Origin: Penium margaritaceum
Lineage: Eukaryota > Streptophyta > Zygnematophyceae > Desmidiales > Peniaceae
Direction of reading: 5' to 3'
DNA length: 20,095 nt
Assembly (NCBI GenBank): GCA_023375785.1
Contig: SZWC01004722.1
Location: 104,702 to 124,796, forward strand
The notes under the pieces are model-generated. The model was not told the DNA's origin and searched no databases. It was given only the letters and a program-made list of their open reading frames with translations. Shown piece by piece: positions 7,388 through 15,655 of this stretch (positions are counted from its first letter, which is position 1; each line of letters opens with the position of its first letter). A program made the translations under genes and the position numbers.

Positions 7388-8149
7388 TGCACCTGGAGCT
7401 GATGGTGAGCGGCGGCCGCATTGGAGATCATGACGACCCGACGGGACTCCAGATTGTCTAGGGAATTATCCAGCAGCTACGACATGACAGGTGTGACGCA
7501 GATGATGAGTCTCTACAGCCTGACTTGCTGGTCTGCCGTTGTTGGAGTTTTCTCGGTGGTCGAGACCCACGCACCCGGTAGCCTGGACCAGTTCGATGAG
7601 TAGACCTGCAACTTTGTGTGTGCTTCCTGTTGTGGAAAGCACACGCAGATGTCTCGGTACTGCACTCGTACATTGATGGGTGCTCTTAGTGCAATTCAGA
7701 GTGCTCTAGAGTTTTCTCGGTGGACAGGCCATTTTGGCCGATTTCCTTCTTTTACTTGCAATTCGTGTCTGGATGATGCAAATCCACCTTCTGTTTTTCC
7801 GTTGCGTAGAGCTCATCGTTCTGCACGTTGTGGTGCAGACAACGGGTGATTCTGACACCTGAGCAGTGAGTTATGGCCAAAACTGTGGTTTTAGGCCAGT
7901 TTGAGCAGGTATGAAAACACCGCCGTCCCTAGCGACTCTAGGCGGCCGGCAACTATTTAGGCTGATTGTTGCTCAGTTGTCATTCCTCTCTGCATGTGTT
8001 TATTAATGAAAGCACATTTGACACTAAGTCGTGTCGTCTAGCCAAACCCTTGCTGTTTCGCGTCCGATCTGTGCTGACGCCGCGAGCTGACTGAGCACTG
8101 ACGCCCAGTCAGTGGCAAGAGTGCTAGGAAGCTTCCTAGAATCTTCTCA
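7388..8149 (+). repeat. Element B 5' LTR, remaining 762 bp
   Basis: This matches 12251-13011 at roughly 90% by eye and ends AATCTTCTCA before the PBS. It contains one U3 cassette (7558-7608), CTATTTAG at 7953-7960 with a small CCTAG/CTAGG inverted repeat just upstream, and TTTATTAATGAAAG about 50 bp downstream. The A insertion separates it from its first 54 bp. Confidence 0.93.
7953..7960 (+). promoter_or_regulatory. TATA-like box CTATTTAG in LTR B (5' copy)
   Basis: The octamer is conserved with the A LTRs and with 12815-12822. It sits below a GC-rich inverted repeat (CCTAG..CTAGG, then GGCGGCCGGC). A core-promoter role is inference. Confidence 0.45.
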
Positions 8150-8161
8150 TGGTATCAGAGC
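8150..8161 (+). promoter_or_regulatory. Element B primer-binding site (tRNA-iMet)
   Basis: TGGTATCAGAGC begins at the base after the LTR end CTTCTCA. It is identical to the PBS of A and complementary to the 3' end of plant initiator-Met tRNA. Confidence 0.96.
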
Positions 8162-8183
8162 AAACGAGCCACAGCTCGTGCTG

Positions 8184-8895
8184 TGCAGCAGAGACGCAGC
8201 AGCAGCAACAGCAGTGGGTGGTAGCAGCGGCAGCCACCCATAGGAGCAACAATAGATCCTGGAGGGACCGACCACGACTACGTTGCAGAGGAGCGGTGGA
8301 GGTAGCGGAGACAGCGGCGACAACTGCAAGAAACAGTGGCCATAGGAGCAGCAGCGGCGGGAAGCACCTGCAGCGAGAGTGGATACGGGTAGCAGCCCGT
8401 ATAGCAGCAGCACCGGGTGGAAGCAACAGCCGTGTCTGGCTACCGGTCTGTACACAAAGAAAAGGGAAGAAGCAGCTCGCAGTAGCAGCTTGCGGCAGCG
8501 GCTGCGAGCAGTGGGAGCGCGCAGTGTTGGCATGAGCTTGCAGCAGTGGCGGCATCAGCGGCCACGAGCTACAATAGCAGTGCAACAACTGCCACACCAA
8601 CCGTAATAGCAGTAGCAGGCAGCAGCCGCAGCAGTAGTAGCAGGCAGCAACCGCAGAAGCAGCCGCAGCAGCGGCGGCGGACAGCAGCCGCAACAGCGGC
8701 AGCAGCCGCAGCAACAGCAGCAGTAGCACGCACTTGCAGTAGTAGCGGCGGTGGGCAGCAGCCAGAGCAGTAGCAGCTGCGACAAGCAGCTGCAGCAGCT
8801 GCTATAGTAGCATTTGCAGCAGAAGCAGAAGGCAGCAGCCGCAGCAGTAGCCGCAGCAACAGTAGCAGCAGGCAACATCAGGAGCAGCAGTAGTG
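8184..8895 (+). repeat. CAG-type triplet-rich leader of element B
   Basis: The region after the PBS is dominated by CAG, CAA, TAG and CGG triplets. Frames running through it on both strands are Ser/Ala/Gln- or Leu/Ala/Cys-rich and are explained by the repeat. I see no conserved protein in it. Confidence 0.8.
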
Positions 8896-9189
8896 AGCCG
8901 GATGCGCGTGAGGGGGGGAGCGAGCCTCCCCCTCCACTGCGCTCGCTGTGAGGGTCGAGCCAGACCGGAAAAGAAAAAAAAAGAGGAGGGGGAGAGGATA
9001 CAGGGAGGGGGCCCTCGTGTGGGGCACCCATGAAAACCCCAAAGGAGGCACTCGAAGAGGTGACGCCTTGAAAAAGAAGAGGACAGGGGGGTCCTCGAGT
9101 GGGGCATTTGAGTAAGACCCCGGGAAGGGGTACCCCACTCGCGCCAAGCGGTTGGTGAACAAAAAAAGGCGAGTTTTTGTGTTCTTTTG
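8896..9189 (+). other. G-rich leader segment of B with inverted repeats
   Basis: This purine-rich stretch has two related sub-units (GGGGCCCTCGTGTGGGGCA near 9010 and GGGGTCCTCGAGTGGGGCA near 9088). A 9-bp inverted repeat pairs CGAGTGGGG (9096-9104) with CCCCACTCG (9133-9141), enclosing the palindrome GGGGTACCCC at 9127-9136. No gene was recognised. Confidence 0.5.
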
Positions 9190-9208
9190 TTTATTTACCC
9201 TTTTCGGT

Positions 9209-9242
9209 GTCGCTTGAGGCCACCACCGTCAGCTGAGGACGG
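9209..9242 (+). other. Paired hairpins, copy 1 in B
   Basis: GTCGC-TTGAG-GCCAC (one stem change relative to A) is followed by CCGTC-AGCTGAG-GACGG at 9226-9242. It aligns with copy 2 of A. Confidence 0.6.
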
Positions 9243-9298
9243 GAACCGGTGTAGTAGCATCCGTTGCAAGAGTTGCAGCGGTAGCAGCAGCAGTGAAG

Positions 9299-9332
9299 GT
9301 GGCTTGAGGCCACAGCCGTCGGCTGATGACGG
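9299..9332 (+). other. Paired hairpins, copy 2 in B
   Basis: GTGGC-TTGAG-GCCAC (9299-9313) is followed by CCGTC-GGCTGAT-GACGG (9316-9332). Both stems are perfect. It aligns with copy 1 of A. Confidence 0.7.
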
Positions 9333-9521
9333 CACCCGGTGTAGAATCAGCACCGAAGGCAACTTGAGGTCTCACACTTGAGTCGCACAACAGCGCACCA
9401 CTAGCGCGGTGGTGACCGTCTTCGTGACGTCGTCACAGTACATCTGAGAGATTGTGCTTCGATCGCTCACCTCCCCTTGTGGCCTCGCGTCAGTGGGAGC
9501 AAGTGTCGTGTGCACTCACCC

Positions 9522-11597
9522 ATGCCGATAGCTCCGGAGATGAGCAGACTGGCATGGCAGGGAGCGCAACTGGCACCGTGGTTGGCACCGACTCTACATA
9601 CGTTGCAGGCGCCGCGTCCACGTTGGCAGTTTCAGCCGTGGCATACGCCTCAGGCGTCCAACGGCTTTGCTTGTTGCTACTGTGGGGATCGGCATCATGG
9701 ATGGCGCCAGTGTCACCAACGTCCTGCGTGGTGGCGACCGCCTTGGATACGGCCCCGCCCTTCGTCTTCACCATCGGACTTAGAGACGTTGTGAGCCGAT
9801 ACCGTGGCACCCCTCAGTGGAGCTATGGCAGTATTGTACGCTGAGCTCCAGGGTCTAAAGCGCATGGTGCAACAGATCACAGACCATGTACTCTCGGAGC
9901 GAGCCGTTGCCACCATGCCGCTGCAGACATCCTTGTCTCCCTCCTCGTCATCCTCACCTCCTACAGTGTCGTCACCTACCGGTCCTTTGTCACCCGATCT
10001 GAGCTCCACATCCGGCACCCTCCGCTCTTTCCTGGAGTCATTTGGTGTCATCCCGACCTCCGACCCCGTCGCTATCTTAGCCGTCACTTCTGCCGGCACA
10101 CCTTGTGCATGCACTCGTCAAGCGAGACATCGGATGGCTCAACAGGCTAGCCGTGCCCAGCTAGCAGTAGTAGTGCCGACAGCAGCATCACCAGCAGTGA
10201 CGGACGTTGCCGAGGAGCCGCTTCCATCGTCTCCAGTTGCAGGATTGGTGTGTCACCCTCTTCCACCTTCTAATGGTGTGTCGGTCGTTGGGGGGATGGA
10301 GTGTCCGCCGACGACTACCTTGGAGCCGAGGACTGAGGCAACAGATGGAGACTTAAGACACACTCAATTGGTGCATCATCTTGCTATGGTGGCGGACTGT
10401 TCGTCCAAGGAGGAATGGTCTTACGCTGAGTTAGCTTCAGAAATCGAATTGGAGATTGCAGCGGATGTGGCAGAGGCAGTAGGAGAGGCAGCAGGGGCCG
10501 TTGATACCCTGACGATGGCCGGGACGATAGTAGCTACTACGACGGTGGCATGAGTTATAATAGAGCCTTCCCCCTCGTCCTCGGTCGCGGGGTTGGTGCG
10601 CCACTCTTTCCTGATTTTTCCCTGTCCGTCGGCCGGTGGGGGGGTGGAGTGCTCACCGACGACCACAGGACATCACATGATTGATGCACGGGATAGTGCT
10701 CGACGGCAGGAGCATGTGGCTGACCTCCAGGAGGGGACAGACGCCCCTTGCGAGGATGACGAGTCGTACATGGGGAATTGGTCAGACATGGAGTCGGTGA
10801 CAGACGTAGAGACCCAGTGTGCTGCTGTTCTTGCAATAGCTGCGGCACGACCACAAGATGGCACCTCAATGATAGCAGACGTCCACGTGTGTGACATGGA
10901 GGATGTAGAGCGAGCTACGGACCCCCGACTCCTCGCTGCCCTGACCGCTGTTGCTGACACCATGGCAGTTCCAGCTGAGGACACAGCTACTCTCGACCGA
11001 GCTATAATTCCTATACCCGAGCGCCTACGCTCTGCGGTCGACGAGCAGGAGGCAGTGGTGGCTTGAGCGGATGTTCCAGCACGAAGGGTTGTCGAGGAGT
11101 GTGTGGAGGATGTACACAGGCGTCTCGAGGCAGCTGAGTGGTTTCTACAGGATGCACGTCTGGGACAGGCGGACCTCCTGCAGCACGTGGATGATGGGCT
11201 GCGCACCAGGGTCACGAGGAGCACCACGGCACTAACCGCACCTTTGATGACCACGACGTCATCGCGGATGCAGCTGTACCTACACATGCCGACGTTCGCC
11301 CAGGAGCTGACGGTTGAGCGACAGGTGTGTTACGAGCAGCAGGTGCCTTTGTAGAAGTCGTTCCTAGAGCCCCAGATGACTTACGTGGTGACGGCTGCCG
11401 CGTCAGAGCTCGTCGAGCTCCACACGCGCCCCAATGCTGTGGAGGCCACGAGGCGGTATGTAGCTCAACAGTTGGAGGCCATACACCAAGCGATTGTCTT
11501 GGAGGAGGCCCTCAGGGCTGCACCTGTCACATCAGCCGATGACGACAGCAGTGACGATAGGGACAACAACACCAGCGACGACGACGCTCCAGTGTGA
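9522..11597 (+). pseudogene. Element B protein frame (CCHC, acidic repeats), broken by four stops
   Basis: This is homologous to the element A protein throughout. It starts MPIAPEMSRLAWQGAQ, carries the same zinc knuckle (CCYC..H..C), coiled coil (AELQGLKRMVQQITDHV), two acidic modules with GMEC/GVEC.PTTT, helical regions (CVEDVHRRLEAAEW) and an Asp/Ser tail ending DDDAPV. The whole stretch stays in one frame. It is interrupted only by TGA at 9792-9794, TGA at 10551-10553, TGA at 11064-11066 and TAG at 11352-11354, and has a short deletion relative to A before the EDVH helix. Because the stops are base changes and not frameshifts, it looks like a formerly coding copy decaying slowly. It is non-functional as read unless stops are suppressed. 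Confidence 0.8.
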
Positions 11598-11843
11598 GGC
11601 TCTATGGGAGTATATCTCAATAGCATAGTCGTCATCCTTGCTATTGCAGTGTAGGGGTATGTGGCCATGGGGGAGACGTGCTCCCTCCTCAGGGATTGTG
11701 TTAGGACCAACCATCAGCTTTGCCCGTGCTATCAACCTCTGTAGCCCAGGGGAGGTGTTGTTGTGTGGGCTTTGGCCTGACAGTCTTTTGAGGACGGCGA
11801 GGTTACTTGGGGTGTGGCACGATGCTAGGGTCGAGGTTATGCT

Positions 11844-11893
11844 GATCAAGACCCGCGCACCTGGTGAGTTCTACCGGTGTGACGTGGAGACCC
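11844..11893 (+). repeat. U3 cassette, B internal copy 1
   Basis: It starts GATCAAGACCCGCGCACCTG and ends GTGTGACGTGGAGACCC, the closest internal-B match to copy 1 of LTR A. Confidence 0.6.
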
Positions 11894-11932
11894 ATTGTCT
11901 ACATGTGTTATGTATGATCCATGCATGATGCG

Positions 11933-11980
11933 GTCGAGACCCGGACACCTAGAGACATTTTCCGGGGTCACGAGAAGACC
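11933..11980 (+). repeat. U3 cassette, B internal copy 2
   Basis: It starts GTCGAGACCCGGACACCTAG and ends GTCACGAGAAGACC, closest to copy 2 of LTR A. Confidence 0.6.
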
Positions 11981-12038
11981 TTGTTTCTCTGTCGCTTTTC
12001 CATTAGATTTGATATGTAGGTGTGTGATTTCTTGCATT

Positions 12039-12086
12039 GTTGAGACCCGGGCACTTGGTGGGATGCACCATTGTCACGAGGAGACC
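12039..12086 (+). repeat. U3 cassette, B internal copy 3
   Basis: It starts GTTGAGACCCGGGCACTTGG and ends GTCACGAGGAGACC. A third copy here shows that the cassette number varies between lineages. Confidence 0.6.
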
Positions 12087-12188
12087 CTGTGCTATTGTAT
12101 GCTTGATCGGTGCTCGCCATGATTGGTTTCCTGAGCGATCCTGTCCTGCCTTTGCTCAGCCATTGTGGTGTTGACGGATTTGTCAGCT

Positions 12189-12196
12189 AGGGGGAG
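12189..12196 (+). promoter_or_regulatory. Element B polypurine tract
   Basis: AGGGGGAG directly precedes the TGTGGG start of the 3' LTR, as expected for plus-strand priming. Confidence 0.88.
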
Positions 12197-13011
12197 TGTG
12201 GGTGTGTATGGCTTCCACCCGTCACGAGCCATGGCCGTGGCAGCTACGGGTACACCCGAAGCTGATGGTGAGCGGAAACCGCATTGGAGATCGTGACGAC
12301 CCGACGGGACTCCGAATTGTCCAGGGACTTATCCAGCAGCTACGACATGATAGGTGTGACGTAGATGATGCATCTCTACAGCCCGACTGGCTGGTCTGTC
12401 GTTGTTGGAGGTTCCTCAGTGGTCGAGACCACGCACCCGGTAGCATATACCGCTGCGATGAGGAGACTTGTAACTTTGTGTGTGCTTCCTGTCATGGAAC
12501 GCACATGCTGACGTCTCGGTACTGTACTCGTATATTTATGGGTGCTCTTAGTGTAGTTCAGAGTGCTCTAGAGTTTTCTCGGTGGACAGGCCATTTTGGC
12601 TGATTTCCTTGTTTTGCTTTCTATTCGTGTCTGGATGATGGAAACCCACCTTGCGTAGGTCCGTTGTGTAGAGCTCATCGTTCTGCGCGCTCTGGTGCAG
12701 ACAACAGGTGATTCCGACACCTAAGCAGTGAGTTACGACCAAAACTGTGGTTTTAGGCCAGTTTGAGCAGGTACGAAAATGCTGCCGCCCCTAGCGACTC
12801 TAGGCGGCCGGCAACTATTTAGGCTGACTGTTGCTTCGTTGTCATTCCTCTCCGCATGTGTTTATTAATGGAAGCACGTTTGACACTAAGTCGTGTCGTC
12901 GAGCCAAACCCTTACCGTTTCGCGTCCGACCTATGTTGACGCCGCGAGCTGACTGAGCGCTGACGCCTAGTCAATGGCAAGCGTACTAGGAAGCTTCCTA
13001 AAATCTTCTCA
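12197..13011 (+). repeat. Element B 3' LTR (uninterrupted)
   Basis: This 815-bp copy contains ACGGG once at 12246-12250, which defines the empty target site of element A. It also has one U3 cassette (12421-12468), CTATTTAG at 12815-12822 and the end AATCTTCTCA. Its first base differs in context from the 5' copy only by point changes. Short frames crossing it are not genes. Confidence 0.95.
12815..12822 (+). promoter_or_regulatory. TATA-like box CTATTTAG in LTR B (3' copy)
   Basis: Same octamer and position as in the 5' copy. Here the GC-rich inverted repeat upstream (GCCGCC..CTAGGCGGC) is slightly better paired. Confidence 0.45.
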
Positions 13012-13016
13012 CAAAC
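13012..13016. other. Target-site duplication of element B (right copy), CAAAC
   Basis: This matches 1660-1664 exactly and directly follows the LTR end. The interrupted element C resumes at the next base. Confidence 0.93.
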
Positions 13017-13032
13017 ATGACCTCCTCCAAGG

Positions 13033-13350
13033 GGAAAGGTTCCACAAGAGGCGGTAGAAGGCCAAGTGTTCTTTTTGTGCCGCCTCTTGTCTAAGTTGCG
13101 TCAGTCTGTCACGTCCATCACGTTGCACTGTGACAATGAAAGTGCCATGGCCATTGTCGACAATGGCATCGTGCATCACACTCGCACAAACCACATCAAT
13201 GTCGAGTATCACTATGTGCATTCGTTGTTGCATGACGACAAAATCAGCATTGTGTGGGCTCAGACAACATGGTAATTGGCTGATTTTTTTACCAAGACAC
13301 TGAAGTGTGACTCGTTCAAGAAGACTGTGAGTGCGGTCGGTGTGCTTTCG
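13033..13350 (+). pseudogene. Ty1/copia RNase H domain, 3' end of pol of element C
   Basis: The frame reads QEAVEGQVFFLCRLLSKLRQ, then LHCDNESAMAIVDN with the catalytic Asp of the CDN motif, then HTRTNHINVEYHYVHSLL (copia H.RTKHI...YHF pattern), then LADFFTKTL (ADiFTK motif). These mark the last domain of copia pol and should be followed by a polypurine tract, as they are. A TAA stop replaces the residue before LADFF (probably CAA to TAA). Reverse transcriptase and integrase are missing: 1664 and 13017 were contiguous before B inserted, so gag is joined almost directly to RNase H. This is an internally deleted, inactive element. Confidence 0.85.
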
Positions 13351-13424
13351 TGAGGTTCTCTCTCTCCCTGTCCGCTTGGTCTCTGTGCTCTCCGTCCGTC
13401 CATGTGTATCGCGCTTGGGTTTCA

Positions 13425-13431
13425 TGGGGGA
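13425..13431 (+). promoter_or_regulatory. Element C polypurine tract
   Basis: GGGGGAG, preceded by CAT, lies about 75 bp after the RNase H frame and is followed at once by TGTTGG. It has the canonical copia arrangement. Confidence 0.85.
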
Positions 13432-14150
13432 GTGTTGGTTTTTGTCTCACATCTCTCACTTGTACTCTGTTGTATCAACTTGGCTTGTGTACATCGGCGT
13501 GCAGATGACTGACGGTGAGACACGATGCTGATGGAGTGTCATCTGGTGGAGCCGATGCACCCTGAGGCCTACACGCAGTTTGCTAGAGCCTCCTCCTTCC
13601 TTCGCGCTCAGCTCCATCGGCAGACCTCGGCAACCGTGCCACCGGCAGGCACTGTCGCTACATATGCTGCTTGCACACGTCTAGCGCCGTGTTTGAATGC
13701 ACTGTTGCGTTTATAGCACTATGTCATGCCTAGGATCCACGTTTCATGATTTTTCTGGCATTGTTGGCACCGGGGATTAGCGTCGACGCTGCCTGGGTTT
13801 AGGCAGCCATAACTCCTCACTTCTATTTTTCTAGCTGACTGCAGGACTGCGTTCGCAGCGTGCGTATTATGGTATGGTCCATTTCTCAGGCAAAACGGAC
13901 GACACCCGGGTTTGTCGGCCGTCTGGCAGGGCTCACCGAGAAAGCGTGCCTGTCTGAAAATAGAGTTATTTTCTGATGTGCTGGTGAAATGAGTAACAAG
14001 TTCTACAGAATTGGGGGAAGCCAGTTCTTGGAGTGGTCTCCCATTGTGTCTCATTCTTGTTTCTTAATCAGTCACTTCCAGTTTTCAGCTGCTTTCTGGC
14101 GCTAATACTGGCGCGCACATCTCTGAGTAACAAACCCAGAGCACTTAGAA
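13432..14150 (+). repeat. Element C 3' LTR (start firm, end unresolved)
   Basis: The LTR begins TGTTGGTTTTTGTCTCAC after the polypurine tract. No second copy lies in the window and no flanking duplication is recognisable, so the right limit given is a guess. A TTTATAG sequence near 13709 could be its TATA box. I found no PBS after it. Short frames on either strand in this region look like chance. Confidence 0.55.
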
Positions 14151-14555
14151 TTAGACTCTAAACCGACAAACTGAGGGGACAGCAGTCTAAGCAATGTGCG
14201 TGGAAGCCCGCACATTGCATCAACAATGCAACTGTCCCACCCTGTGCTTTAGAATAGTTTACAGGTTGGTATGGGGGCCAAAGCATAGCAGCAACAGCAG
14301 ACAACTGGCGTACAGGTTCCTGACTACACCGGCGGAACCCCATATGCGCCAGTGCAGTGGAAATGTTGCCGGATGTTTCCCGACAGCATTGACCCGCTCG
14401 GTGGCGGCGTCAGATTTTTCCCACGGCCACTAGGCCAGGGGAAATATTACCGTATTTTTTCCGGCAGCAGTGACCCCCACGTGTGACGTAAGGAGGTAAA
14501 CAGCAGGCCGCATCAGGCACTTGCTAGCAACGACGCACGTGGCCATGTCAACCAG
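14151..14555. other. Unassigned non-coding stretch with hairpin and imperfect tandem duplication
   Basis: No gene is recognised. GCAATGTGCG (14191-14200) pairs perfectly with CGCACATTGC (14209-14218) across an 8-base loop. A unit of about 78 bp is imperfectly repeated, from about 14359 (GTGGAAATGTTGCCGGATG) and from about 14437 (GGGGAAATATTACCGTATT), each ending in a GACAGCA/GGCAGCA-TGACCC block. Confidence 0.5.
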
Positions 14556-15040
14556 GTGTAGTGACTGGCAACAACAGCAAGCAGCAACAGCAACAACAGC
14601 CTGGAGCAGTAGCAGCAGCTTGCAGCAGTAGTGAGTAGTGGTAGCAGTAGCCAGCAGCAGTTGTACACTACAGCAGCAGCCGACAACATCAGCAGCTCGC
14701 GGCAGCTCGAACCAGTAGCAGCCCGCGGCAACAAGTAGCAATAGCCAGTAGCAGCAGCACGCAATAGTAACTCGCAGTAGCAGTAGTGCATGGTAGTAGC
14801 GGGGGTATCAGCAGGAGGCGGCTGAAGTAGTGGTAGTAGCAAGCAGTAGCCAGCAGCAGCTAGCAACAACCAGCAGCAGCAGTTAGAGCAGTGGCCAGTA
14901 GTAGCTGTAACTGCTGCTGCTCGTAGCCCCTTGCTTGTAACGAGTAGTGAGCTACAAGGAGCAAACTCGCTACTCACAGCTTGGAGCTCGCAGCTCGTAG
15001 CAAGCAACAAGCAGTGAGCTCGCTGCTCACAGCTCGCTGC

Positions 15041-15067
15041 TCACAACGAGCAGCCAGCTCGTTGTGA
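15041..15067. other. Perfect 10-bp hairpin
   Basis: TCACAACGAG pairs with CTCGTTGTGA across a 7-base loop (CAGCCAG). It lies next to short repeated AGCTCGCTGCTCAC units in an island between triplet repeats. Confidence 0.6.
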
Positions 15068-15136
15068 TGAACAAAGGAAAAAAAAGGAAAGAAGGGGAAA
15101 CACACAAAAAAATCCCCCACCCACAGGTGGCCCTGT

Positions 15137-15164
15137 AACGACTGTAGCCACCACCACAGTCGTT
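15137..15164. other. Perfect 9-bp hairpin
   Basis: AACGACTGT pairs with ACAGTCGTT across a 10-base loop, immediately before the triplet repeat resumes. Confidence 0.55.
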
Positions 15165-15632
15165 GTTGTAGCCACTGAAGCCACAACAGCATGTAGCAAC
15201 TCAGTGGCAGCAGCAGTAGCAACAGCAGTCGCCGCCGTAGCATTACCAGCAGTAGCAACTATAGCAGTAGCAGCAGCTACTACTGCAAAAACAGCTGCAG
15301 CAGCAGCAACAGTAGTAGCAGCAGCTGTAGTAGCTGACTAGCAACAGCAACAACTACAGCGGTAGTAGCAGCAGCTGTAGCAGCAGCGGCAGCTACCCTA
15401 CAACTGACATAGCAGCAGCTCCAGCAACAGCCGCTACTGACATCAGCCATCCTCAGCTGTCGTCAGCGCTGACGTGAGCAACAACAAAAAAATCTACAAC
15501 AACAACCCTACAGATAACGCAACAGTAGTTGCTGATGCCAACCATCCTAGGCTGACGTCACTACTGACATCAACAGCACAAAAAGAAGGTGAACAAGGAG
15601 AGGAAACAAAACACCATGGCAGAGAACAAAGA

Positions 15633-15655
15633 GGGGTCCTCTATTGGAGGACCCC
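15633..15655. other. Perfect GC-rich 9-bp hairpin
   Basis: GGGGTCCTC pairs with GAGGACCCC across the loop TATTG. GGGGTCCTC also occurs in the leader of element B at about 9088-9096, where it forms a different inverted repeat. Confidence 0.6.

Larger units (their letters stand above)
9190..9521 (+). promoter_or_regulatory. Conserved hairpin leader of element B
   Basis: This is the plus-strand counterpart of the leader at 5100-5430 in A. It shares the paired hairpins, the GCGCACCACTAGCGCGGTGG block and the pre-start stretch. It lies immediately before the reading frame, with no splice site evident. Confidence 0.6.
11756..12110 (+). repeat. Internal LTR-A-like segment upstream of the B 3' LTR
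   Basis: TGTTGTTGTGTGGGCTTTGG at 11756 follows a purine tract (AGGGGAGG) and aligns with the start of the A LTR. Similarity to its U3 continues through GGCACGATG and TCGAGGTT, then three U3 cassettes (11844-11893, 11933-11980, 12039-12086). It is not flanked by a duplication of its own. It looks like a relic of an ancestral A-type 3' end kept inside B after B gained a different LTR. Confidence 0.65.
1665..13011 (+). mobile_element. Element B: non-autonomous copia-type LTR retrotransposon, interrupted by element A
   Basis: B runs from TGTTAG at 1665 to CTTCTCA at 13011 and is flanked by CAAAC on both sides. Its order is: 5' LTR (1665-1718 plus 7388-8149), tRNA-iMet primer-binding site (8150-8161), CAG-type leader, hairpin leader, one long decayed CCHC reading frame (9522-11597), an internal LTR-like segment, polypurine tract (12189-12196) and 3' LTR (12197-13011). 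No reverse transcriptase, integrase, RNase H or protease motif is present between the LTRs once A is removed. The LTRs differ at several dozen positions, so B is an old insertion. It shares its coding frame and hairpin leader with A but has a different LTR. Confidence 0.92.

Noticed and set aside
8136..9031. Several Leu/Ala/Cys-rich antisense frames in the B leader
   Set aside because: They arise from CAG-type repeats directly after the PBS and have no conserved counterpart in A.
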